This document shows, in pieces, positions 1-5,869 of a DNA stretch of 37,136 nucleotides. The DNA is from Mogibacterium pumilum (GTDB taxonomy: Bacteria > Bacillota > Clostridia > Peptostreptococcales > Anaerovoracaceae): assembly GCF_002243385.1 (NCBI RefSeq), contig NZ_CP016199.1, positions 972,858 through 1,009,993 on the forward strand. The letters are read 5' to 3'. The notes beneath the pieces are model-generated. The model did not search any database, was not told the origin of the DNA, and worked only from the letters and a program-made list of their open reading frames with translations. Both the position numbers and the translations under genes were made by a program. Position 1 is the first letter of the stretch, and the number at the start of each line of letters is the position of its first letter.

Positions 1-430
1 CGTACATCTGCTTTCTGAATGATTCTATTTCTTCGGAAGGTATATTCCCATCCGTATCCGGTAATTTTTCCGGCTTGATATTTTTCGTGTTCATCAGAGA
101 AAACACACCTCCTTGAAGATATCGCTTTCGCCACACATATATGATGACACGACTGTATCCAGTCTCTTCTGATACTAATTTTACACTCTCTCCATTTTCA
201 AAACAACGACGAAGTACTTTCAATTTAAACTCCGCTGGAGGGTTTCTGGGATGTTCGGTGGTGTTTTTAAGATTCAGCTTCTTTCGTTTTTCTTTTGTTT
301 TTCCCTCGTTACGAATCCAGTTATATAGGTGTTTTCTGCTGGGGTAACCAAGTTGACGCACTGTATCTGTAACAGATCCTATCTGATGATAAATGCGTAG
401 CGCCTTTGCCCTCTGTTCTTTTGAATACAT
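1..430 (-). CDS. IS3-family transposase OrfA-like protein, cut by the window edge
   Basis: Reading leftward from an ATG at 430 there is an open frame of 143 codons that runs off the window edge. It begins MYSKEQRAKALRIYHQIGS and contains two helix-turn-helix-like stretches, at about residues 8-40 and 70-105 (the latter with VSEETGYSRVIIYVWRKR), as in the DNA-binding OrfA of IS3/IS150-type elements. A Shine-Dalgarno-like AAAGGAG lies a few bases upstream of the start. The DDE catalytic partner OrfB would lie outside the window, so it is unknown whether the element is intact. A probable element end lies at 484. I am confident of the family and less sure of activity. Confidence 0.8.
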   Translation of the reverse strand, partial: MYSKEQRAKALRIYHQIGSVTDTVRQLGYPSRKHLYNWIRNEGKTKEKRKKLNLKNTTEHPRNPPAEFKLKVLRRCFENGESVKLVSEETGYSRVIIYVWRKRYLQGGVFSLMNTKNIKPEKLPDTDGNIPSEEIESFRKQMY

Positions 431-457
431 TAATGACTCCTTTCAGAGCCATAATAT

Positions 458-484
458 GTGTCCAGGTTTTTGTCCGCACCCCCA
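458..484 (-). repeat. Probable terminal inverted repeat of the left IS3-family element
   Basis: Read on the minus strand this begins TGGGGGTGCGGACAAAAACC and ends at GGACAC, just upstream of the OrfA start at 430. The TG start and the GTGC...GACAC layout resemble IS3-family ends and the similar end at 587-612. The opposite end is outside the window, so the assignment rests on position and pattern only. Confidence 0.55.
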
Positions 485-549
485 GCGTATTAAAAAGTCT
501 GTAAATTAAAGAATAAATTAGCCTCTTGTGGTAGTGATATTTAACATCT

Positions 550-567
550 TTACTGGATAACCAGTAA
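550..567. other. Small perfect inverted repeat between two IS ends
   Basis: TTACTGG, loop ATAA, CCAGTAA forms a 7-bp perfect stem. It lies in the 100-bp spacer between the ends of two IS3-family elements. No T-run follows, so it is not a convincing terminator. It could be an operator or a target hot-spot; function unknown. Confidence 0.4.
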
Positions 568-586
568 GGAGGGTACATATCAATTT

Positions 587-612
587 TGAAGTGCACCCCA
601 AAAGTTAGACAC
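587..612 (+). repeat. Left terminal inverted repeat of a second IS3-family element
   Basis: The sequence starts TGAAGTGCACCCCAAAAG and continues to TTAGACAC. This matches the general form of IS3/IS150-group ends, and it sits 27 bp upstream of an OrfA start at 640. The matching right end is not present because the element is truncated. Confidence 0.6.
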
Positions 613-639
613 AAACTAATTTTTGAAGGTGTACTTTTT

Positions 640-837
640 ATGAGCAAATATTCGTATGAAGAAAAACTAGAAGCTGTTTTAAGAGTTATCGAAGAAGGTA
701 TGAGTTACAAGGCTAGTGCAAAAGTCCTAGGGACTGCCCAGGGACACGTACAAAGATGGGTTAGCCGTTATGAAAAATATGGTCCTGAAGGATTGCTATT
801 GCACATAGGTAAGCTTATTTCATTTATCATTTTATAG
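640..837 (+). pseudogene. Truncated IS3-family OrfA
   Basis: The 65-residue product starts MSKYSYEEKLEAVLRVIEEG and carries the helix-turn-helix GMSYKASAKVLGTAQGHVQR followed by WVSRYEKYGPEGLLLH, a common IS3-family OrfA N-terminus. Similarity ends at about base 797, after which the frame runs through unrelated residues (IGKLISFIIL) to a stop. The gene is therefore cut after its first domain; the rest of OrfA, OrfB and the right end are missing. It is a non-functional left-end remnant of about 210 bp. The ATG at 640 is chosen over the one at 586 because 586 lies inside the element's terminal repeat. Confidence 0.8.
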
Positions 838-943
838 CAAAATATGATGGTATAAAGAGAGTTTCAGAAGTCATCTGAATTTTAGAATCATGTGTATAAG
901 CATTAAATTTAATTATATATTTTTAGTCTATTAAATAAAACCC

Positions 944-972
944 TTTTATTATGGCTTATTAAATGTTATAAA
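944..972 (+). promoter_or_regulatory. Possible promoter of the secreted-protein cassette
   Basis: A weak -35 (TTTTAT, 944-949) lies 17 bp before an extended -10 (TGT then TATAAA, 967-972), about 50 bp upstream of the gene at 1025. The surroundings are very AT-rich, so chance matches are likely. Confidence 0.35.
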
Positions 973-1024
973 TTAAACAATAGTACATTTGTCAGAAGTT
1001 GGATTTAATGAGAAAGGAGCTCTT

Positions 1025-1822
1025 ATGAAAAAGCATATTATTGGAAACAAGCGTATAATCGTTTTATTTATTGTACTAACTCTACTTTTTTCGTATTCCA
1101 TTCCTATTTCAGCGGCAACAAATATTCCGGATAGGAAATCAATAGATTTAAGAAGCTTTTCAGTAGGAGATAAGGTTACAATATCTAATGATTTAGAAAT
1201 ATTAAAATCATTTGGGATAAAACCTGATTCAGTCAAATATAACAGCAACTCTACAACAGGCGAATTTACGTATACTACTAACATCTCTGGGAGTATTAAT
1301 GATATTAGTTTGTTGAAAAGAAAGGATGGAAGTATTATCTTTGATGTTAAGGAAGGAGATATTGAGAATCATTTAGTTGTAGAACCAAATGGAGATATGT
1401 ATTTAGATGGCAGAAAACTTGAAATATCTGATGTTTCTTCAGAAAACTTCAATGGTATTACGCCTAAAAGAGCTTCTTCATGGTCATCAAGACCACCAGC
1501 TGGTGTAAAGTCTTGGTCATATCATAGAACTGTTTCGAGAAAAAAAGTTTATTTAAATACAAAGGCTGGACAGGTGACTGCAGCGGCTATTGGAATCATA
1601 CTAACTGGGGCTGGTTGGGTTGGTTATGTATATAACGCCGCATGCTTTGCACATTTAACAGGAGGATATAGTAGTTGCCTATCCTTTAAAAGCGTGAGAT
1701 ATGTAGGGAATCCACGGTATTTAAGAGCATATAGGTTAGATCAAACTCTTTATACCGAAGCAAATTTTAAAGGTAAATCAACATTTTACAGAACCTATGG
1801 TTATAATATTCCAAATGTTTAA
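1025..1822 (+). CDS. Secreted protein of unknown function with a Gly/Ala-rich hydrophobic segment
   Basis: 265 residues. I do not recognise the family. The start at 1025 is set by a strong GAAAGGAG ribosome-binding site; an upstream in-frame ATG at 989 lacks one. Residues 1-31 form a typical signal peptide (basic MKKHIIGNKR, then a hydrophobic stretch, likely cleavage after SAA). Residues 45-140 are polar with repeated DG/NG turns, suggesting a beta-rich domain. Residues about 184-205 form a second hydrophobic, glycine-rich segment, followed by the only two cysteines (207 and 218) and a Tyr/Arg-rich tail. A 55-residue two-helix membrane protein begins 12 bp downstream, so the two look co-transcribed. 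The cassette lies between IS3 remnants and is AT-richer than the core genes, suggesting transfer. A toxin, bacteriocin-like or surface protein is conceivable but unproven. Confidence 0.7.
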   Translation: MKKHIIGNKRIIVLFIVLTLLFSYSIPISAATNIPDRKSIDLRSFSVGDKVTISNDLEILKSFGIKPDSVKYNSNSTTGEFTYTTNISGSINDISLLKRKDGSIIFDVKEGDIENHLVVEPNGDMYLDGRKLEISDVSSENFNGITPKRASSWSSRPPAGVKSWSYHRTVSRKKVYLNTKAGQVTAAAIGIILTGAGWVGYVYNAACFAHLTGGYSSCLSFKSVRYVGNPRYLRAYRLDQTLYTEANFKGKSTFYRTYGYNIPNV

Positions 1823-1833
1823 AGGGGTATTTT

Positions 1834-2001
1834 ATGATGGATAAAAAACAAAAAGATAGATTTATAATGATAATATTCGCTCAGTGTTTCTTGTTAATTG
1901 TACTTTTCATGAAGCAGAAATCATTATTTTTTTCTGTTGCAGTATTCCCTTTTATGACTATAGGAACTTGTTTTTGGGGGATTTTAGAAAAAAGAGAGTA
2001 G
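1834..2001 (+). CDS. Small two-helix membrane protein
   Basis: 55 residues, starting MMDKKQKDRF and ending GILEKRE. Residues 11-26 and about 31-50 are strongly hydrophobic, separated by a basic turn (MKQKS), giving a short hairpin membrane protein with charged ends. A GGGG-type ribosome-binding site lies upstream and the start is 12 bp after the stop of the secreted-protein gene. A terminator-like hairpin follows at 2078. Size, topology and position beside a secreted protein would fit an immunity or accessory protein, but no family is recognised. Confidence 0.55.
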   Translation: MMDKKQKDRFIMIIFAQCFLLIVLFMKQKSLFFSVAVFPFMTIGTCFWGILEKRE

Positions 2002-2077
2002 TTTGCTAAAATTGTTGGTCATCAAAGTTTTTAAGGGGCGAATTTTAGGGTCTGGTTTTAGGGTCTTATGAAATGTA

Positions 2078-2106
2078 AATGGATTGGGCAGTTTGCCCAA
2101 TCCATT
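2078..2106 (+). terminator. Terminator-like hairpin after the secreted-protein cassette
   Basis: AATGGATTGGGCA, loop GTT, TGCCCAATCCATT makes a perfect 13-bp stem followed by only a short T stretch. It lies 77 bp after the small membrane gene and is probably its terminator, though the weak T-run leaves other roles open. Confidence 0.6.
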
Positions 2107-2173
2107 TTGCACGGGAAAACATTAGTAGTGGAGATATCAAGAAAAGTGCAGTCTCTAAACCCTCAAAATTGTT

Positions 2174-3093
2174 TTAAGCTGTCAGGGCTTCGTAGAGCAC
2201 CATCCTTCTATATTCTGCCAGAGGAATCCCGCTTGGATTAGACGTATATATTCGCACCGTATTGTAGTAGGTGAATACATATTTGAGGATCCAGGACTTT
2301 GCTTCTAACATCTTCATTCTGTATGTCGGGATAAGATACAGAAGTTCTTTCTTCATGTTATCACGCATGATGAGCGATAGGATCTCCCCATTAAAGCAGT
2401 CGATGATCGGTGAAATGTACAGTTTCCCATCGATGCATTGAATCTGAGGTATATCTGTAAGTAGCTTGGTATATGGCTTATCTGTGGAGAAGTCCTGCCG
2501 GATCAGGTTTTCCTTCTCCTGAATCTCGGTTGTAGCTTTGGTCAGATCTTTAGGCCTGCGTTTTCGTTCATGGATTAGTCCCATTTTGAGTATGATCTGT
2601 CTGAGCTTGCGCATACCGACCTTTTGCCATCTTAGCGCAAGAGCCATCTGCATGCGGGGAACTCCATAGTTGTCATTGAATACGGACTCATCAATGATGT
2701 TCTGTATAACTTCCGAAAGAACCGCATCCTTTAGTATCTCATTGGCTCGCTTGGTTTCACACAGTTTGGCTTCAAGCTCCTGTATCCGACGGTCTTTCTC
2801 GTCAATAGGTTTACATTTGTAACCACTGCCTACAAAATATGAAGCACCTTGATACTTTCGGATATATCACCAATCAGCAAGTGTGTAATATGGAATGCAA
2901 GCTGCTCTGTAGCCTTTCTGACACCGATTTCGTCTGAAAGTTCGATGGCTTCCTGCTTGAATGAATTGTCGTATTGCATAGTCTCACCAATCCTTTCATT
3001 GCATTTCTTGCAAATCCACCTTTGTGATCCTGATTTATTCTTCCCATATTTTATACAAATATTTCCAAAAACAGGGCAAATAACATGCTTCAT
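2174..3093 (-). pseudogene. Degraded IS3-family transposase (OrfA and OrfB remnants)
   Basis: Read on the minus strand, a good ribosome-binding site (AGGAGG) precedes an ATG at 3093. The first ~35 codons encode a zinc-ribbon-like segment (KHVICPVFGN ... WICKKC) whose second knuckle cysteine is Phe. A second ATG with its own RBS at 2979 starts a typical OrfA (MQYDNSFKQEAIELSDEIG). Around 2900 the frame shifts, and in the continuing frame (IPYYTLADW) a TGA interrupts before YIRKYQGASYFVGSGYKCK and the coiled coil ELEAKLCETKRANEILKDA. OrfB follows (GVPRMQMALALRW...HERKRRPKDL), with the first catalytic Asp region (QIQCIDGKLYISPIIDCFNG). It then jumps to the C-terminal YYNTVRIYTSNPSGIPLAEY, so the segment with the second Asp and the Glu is deleted. 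Frameshift, stop and deletion make it inactive. Confidence 0.85.
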
Positions 3094-3125
3094 TTTATTA
3101 TCCTCCTAGAATACTGTTTCTAAGG

Positions 3126-3192
3126 AAGATATAACCCCAATACACATTGAAATTTCAAGGGTTACAAGCATTTTCACCAACTCTTTTTGTCC
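3126..3192. repeat. 67-bp structured repeat, copy A
   Basis: Copy A aligns without gaps to copy B (3214-3280). Three blocks are identical: an 11-bp left block AAGATATAACC, a 14-bp core CATTGAAATTTCAA containing the palindrome TTGAAATTTCAA, and a 17-bp right block ACCAACTCTTTTTGTCC. The 8-bp and 17-bp stretches between them are variable. In copy A the variable arms do not pair well. The right block read on the minus strand (GGACAAAAAGAGTTGGT) resembles IS3-type ends, so the repeats may be IS-derived. Confidence 0.7.
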
Positions 3193-3213
3193 ACCCTGTA
3201 TCTTCTTTCAAAA

Positions 3214-3280
3214 AAGATATAACCGCTGTATCCATTGAAATTTCAACGACTACAGCGGTTTTTACCAACTCTTTTTGTCC
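3214..3280. repeat. 67-bp structured repeat, copy B
   Basis: Same three identical blocks as copy A, 88 bp downstream. Here the variable arms pair perfectly: AACCGCTGTA and TACAGCGGTT flank the TTGAAATTTCAA core, giving a 10-bp outer stem around a 12-bp inner palindrome. An open frame across both copies on the minus strand is a by-product of the repeat and not a credible gene. Confidence 0.7.
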
Positions 3281-3296
3281 TATAACCCGAAATTCA

Positions 3297-3335
3297 AAAC
3301 TGCTGACAAATGCGTTACGCATATGCCAGCAGTTT
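3297..3335 (-). terminator. Probable serA terminator
   Basis: AAACTGCTG and CAGCAGTTT form a 9-bp stem with a partly self-complementary loop (ATGCGT/ACGCAT). It lies about 90 bp past the serA stop on the minus strand, where it is followed by TTTTGAATTT. The T-run is imperfect, and it could also serve plus-strand transcripts. Confidence 0.5.
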
Positions 3336-3424
3336 GTTTTATTACGTGAGTTCGCTCGCAATTATACTGATTCTATCACTATAATTTGGTCAAAACCGAA
3401 CCAATAGCCCAAGCGCTATATTTA

Positions 3425-4549
3425 TTAAATCTCGCGAACTTTGAGGATTCCTTCTCCAGCTAGTTCACCAGAAGCATCAGCAGGAACGAGAGCGATTGCA
3501 GCACCGTATTCTGTGCGGCTCTTGCCAACGCATATGTCGTCAACGCTTCCGTAAGCAGCCTTTACAGCAGCCTCAACATCAAGCTCACCCTTGAACAGGA
3601 TGCAAACCTTCTTGAATCCTTCCTTTGCAGGGAGCTCTACTGCAGGGAAGTTAACTGAGTTTCTAATAGTTCCCTTCTCTAGGTAATCCATAAGCTCATC
3701 AACTGCCATAGCTGCACAGTTCTCTTCAGCTTCTGCTGTGGAAGCTCCGAGGTGTGGAGTTGCGATAACACCAGCTTTACCGATTAGCTCTTCGCTTGGA
3801 AGGTCAGTCATGTACTTTCTAATCTTTCCGGACTCAATTCCAGCAAGAATATCTTCAGTAACAACTAGGTCAGGTCTAGCAAAGTTGAGGATGATAACTC
3901 CGTCCTTCATGTTAGCGATAAGCTCCTTGTTAATCATGCCGATAGTATCAGGTAGTGAAGGAACGTGGATTGAGATATAATCACAAACCTTAACTAGCTC
4001 TGAAATATCTTCGTACATCTCGCATGGAGCTGTGAGAATAGGGTGAACTACTACAGAGTTTCCAACAATGTTCATACCGAGTGCGTGAGCTGCATTGGCA
4101 ACCTTTGCTCCGATAGCGCCTAGACCGATTACTCCGAGAGTCTTTCCGGAAATCTCAGTTCCAGCGAACTGCTTTTTGCCTTTTTCAACCTGTGCAGAAA
4201 CATCTCCTTCAAGAGTATTAGTCCAAGCAACACCTTCGCAGATGTTTCTTGCGCCCATAATCATAGCTGAAATAACCAGCTCCTTAACCGCATTGGAGTT
4301 TGCTCCAGGTGCATTGAACACTACGATGCCTTCGTCAGCACATCTGTCTAGAGGAATGTTGTTCACTCCTGCACCAGCTCTACCGATAGCCATCAAATTG
4401 TCGGAGAAATCCATTTCGTGCATCTTGAAGCTACGAACGACAACTCCGTGTGCTGTGTCTATATCTTCTGTCAACTCATATCTGTCTGTAAGTCTGCTAA
4501 GTCCTACCTGTGAAATGTTGTTGAGCGTACCGATATTAAACTTATCCAT
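3425..4549 (-). CDS. serA: D-3-phosphoglycerate dehydrogenase
   Basis: 374 residues. It oxidises 3-phosphoglycerate to 3-phosphohydroxypyruvate with NAD, the first step of serine synthesis in the cytosol. The start at 4549 (MDKFNIGTLNN) has AGGAGG nine bases upstream; a longer frame from 4576 has no such site. The substrate domain has GRAGAGVNNI at 56-65, the NAD-binding GLGAIG is at 142-147, and active-site residues Arg225 and His266 (TPHLGAST) are present. Residues about 310-374 form a short ACT-like C-terminus, as in the short clostridial enzymes. Two oddities: Arg225 is followed by Pro where Gly is usual, and the segment after the second strand (VGNSVVVHP) lacks the usual Asp that binds the NAD ribose. 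It is divergent from serC with overlapping promoters, so the two are probably co-regulated. Confidence 0.9.
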   Translation of the reverse strand: MDKFNIGTLNNISQVGLSRLTDRYELTEDIDTAHGVVVRSFKMHEMDFSDNLMAIGRAGAGVNNIPLDRCADEGIVVFNAPGANSNAVKELVISAMIMGARNICEGVAWTNTLEGDVSAQVEKGKKQFAGTEISGKTLGVIGLGAIGAKVANAAHALGMNIVGNSVVVHPILTAPCEMYEDISELVKVCDYISIHVPSLPDTIGMINKELIANMKDGVIILNFARPDLVVTEDILAGIESGKIRKYMTDLPSEELIGKAGVIATPHLGASTAEAEENCAAMAVDELMDYLEKGTIRNSVNFPAVELPAKEGFKKVCILFKGELDVEAAVKAAYGSVDDICVGKSRTEYGAAIALVPADASGELAGEGILKVREI

Positions 4550-4594
4550 TCTTAAGTACCTCCTACTTGCCGCCAAGGTTATGTGGCGTGGTCA

Positions 4595-4735
4595 AAGTGT
4601 TGAAAATAATAATTCGCTTAATAGCCCATCTATCGTGTGATATGCGGCTTTATACTGCCGCAAGTGTTGAAAAATGCACTATTTACGATATTAAGTATAG
4701 CATTATTATTCTTTACATTCAATGTTGAAAGTGCT
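4595..4735. promoter_or_regulatory. Repeated motif and inverted repeat in the serA/serC control region
   Basis: AAGTGTTGAAAA occurs at 4595-4606 and 4662-4673, and a relative, AATGTTGAAAGTG, at 4721-4733, all in the same orientation. An inverted repeat TGCGGC...GCCGCA lies at 4643-4662. The first two copies and the inverted repeat fall in the serA leader and the third overlaps both promoters. They may be binding sites for a shared regulator; no known operator is recognised. Confidence 0.45.
4694..4722 (-). promoter_or_regulatory. serA promoter
   Basis: On the minus strand, -35 TTGAAT (4722-4717), a 17-bp spacer and -10 TATACT (4699-4694) make a strong sigma-A-type promoter. It predicts a serA leader of about 135 nt. 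Its -35 overlaps the -35 of the serC promoter by one base. Confidence 0.75.
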
Positions 4736-4740
4736 ACAAT
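4712..4740 (+). promoter_or_regulatory. serC promoter
   Basis: -35 TTTACA (4712-4717), a 17-bp spacer, and -10 TACAAT (4735-4740), 37 bp before the serC start. It faces away from the serA promoter with touching -35 elements, so RNA polymerase probably cannot occupy both at once. Confidence 0.75.
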
Positions 4741-4777
4741 TTTCATGTAAGTTTGAAACAAATTTGGAGGTATTTAA

Positions 4778-5869
4778 ATGGCTACAAATGAACGTGTATT
4801 TAACTTCTCTGCAGGTCCTTCAACTCTTCCTGTAGAGGTATTAGAGAAAGCTGCTTCGGAGATGCTCAACTACGAAGGAACAGGACAGTCTGTAATGGAG
4901 ATGAGCCACAGATCAGCTGAATACAAGCAGATCATCGAGGATGCTGAAAAGAACCTAAGAGAGCTCATGAACATTCCTGAAGATTACTATGTACTATTTT
5001 TACAGGGTGGTGGAACTCTCCAGTTCTCCATGGTTCCTATCAACCTACTAACTGGCAGCAAGAAGGCTGACTACCTAATCACTGGTAACTGGGCTAAAAA
5101 GGCTTATGAGGAAGCTACTAAGTTCGGTGATATTAAGATTCTTGCAAGTTCTGAGGAAGACAACTATTCATATATTCCTAAGTTTAAACCAGAGGATATC
5201 AGACCTGACGTAGACTACGTTCACGTATGCTATAACAACACTATCTTCGGAACACACTGCAATGAGGTTCCTGACGTAGGGGATCACCTACTAGTTGCAG
5301 ATATGTCTTCTTGCATCCTTTCTGAAGAAGTAGATGTTACTAAGTTCGGTCTAATCTATGCCGGAGCTCAGAAGAACGTTGCTCCTGCTGGTGTTACAAT
5401 CGTAATCGTTAGAAAGGACCTCGTAGGAAAGGCTCCTGCCAATACTCCAGTTTACCTAGATTATGCTACTCACGCTAAGAAGGGTTCGATGTACAACACA
5501 CCTCCATGCTACCCAATCTACATGGCTGGCGAAGTGTTCAAGTATCTGCTAAGCCACGGAGGAGTTAAGGCTACTCACGAAAGTGACGTTGAGAAGGCTG
5601 ACATTCTATATGGATACCTCGACAAGAGCGAGATGTTCAAACCATCTGTTGTTAAGGAAGACAGATCTCTCATGAATATCACTTTCGTAACTGGAGACCC
5701 TGAGCTAGATAAGAAATTTATCGCTGGAGCTAAGGAAAGAGGTATGATTAACCTCGCTGGTTACAGAACAGTTGGTGGAATGAGAGCGAGCACATACAAT
5801 GCAATGCCTAAGGAAGGTGTTGAGGCTCTTGTTGCTTACATGGAAAAATTTGAGAATGAGAATAAATAA
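4778..5869 (+). CDS. serC: Phosphoserine aminotransferase
   Basis: 363 residues, full length for the family. It transfers an amino group from glutamate to 3-phosphohydroxypyruvate to give phosphoserine, the second step of serine synthesis, using PLP. It begins NFSAGPSTLP, has the phosphate-binding FLQGGGTLQFSM at 74-85, and carries the PLP-binding lysine at 199 in YAGAQKNVAPAG. The C-terminus has NLAGYRTVGGMRAS, a family signature. GGAGG lies 9 bp before the ATG. The product of the divergent serA is its substrate. The next gene starts 14 bp before this one ends. Confidence 0.95.
   Translation: MATNERVFNFSAGPSTLPVEVLEKAASEMLNYEGTGQSVMEMSHRSAEYKQIIEDAEKNLRELMNIPEDYYVLFLQGGGTLQFSMVPINLLTGSKKADYLITGNWAKKAYEEATKFGDIKILASSEEDNYSYIPKFKPEDIRPDVDYVHVCYNNTIFGTHCNEVPDVGDHLLVADMSSCILSEEVDVTKFGLIYAGAQKNVAPAGVTIVIVRKDLVGKAPANTPVYLDYATHAKKGSMYNTPPCYPIYMAGEVFKYLLSHGGVKATHESDVEKADILYGYLDKSEMFKPSVVKEDRSLMNITFVTGDPELDKKFIAGAKERGMINLAGYRTVGGMRASTYNAMPKEGVEALVAYMEKFENENK

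Noticed and set aside
430-3093. A functional composite transposon carrying the secreted-protein cassette
   Set aside because: The flanking IS3 elements are different from each other and at least two are truncated or mutated, so they cannot mobilise the segment together as they stand.
3126-3280. Integron attC sites or a CRISPR array
   Set aside because: Only two copies exist, the ends do not fit RYYYAAC/GTTRRRY, there is no spacer-repeat periodicity and no integrase or cas gene is near.
3155-3361. A 68-residue open frame on the minus strand upstream of the IS remnant
   Set aside because: It runs through both copies of the 67-bp repeat and its residues simply reflect the repeat; there is no ribosome-binding site or family resemblance.
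4095-4640. A 181-residue frame opposite serA
   Set aside because: It is antisense to a clear serA gene, has low-complexity composition and no ribosome-binding site; a mirror of biased codon use.
5799-5855. An earlier start of the DacF-like protein inside serC
   Set aside because: It would overlap serC by 71 bp, has no ribosome-binding site and would put an unlikely extra segment before the signal peptide.
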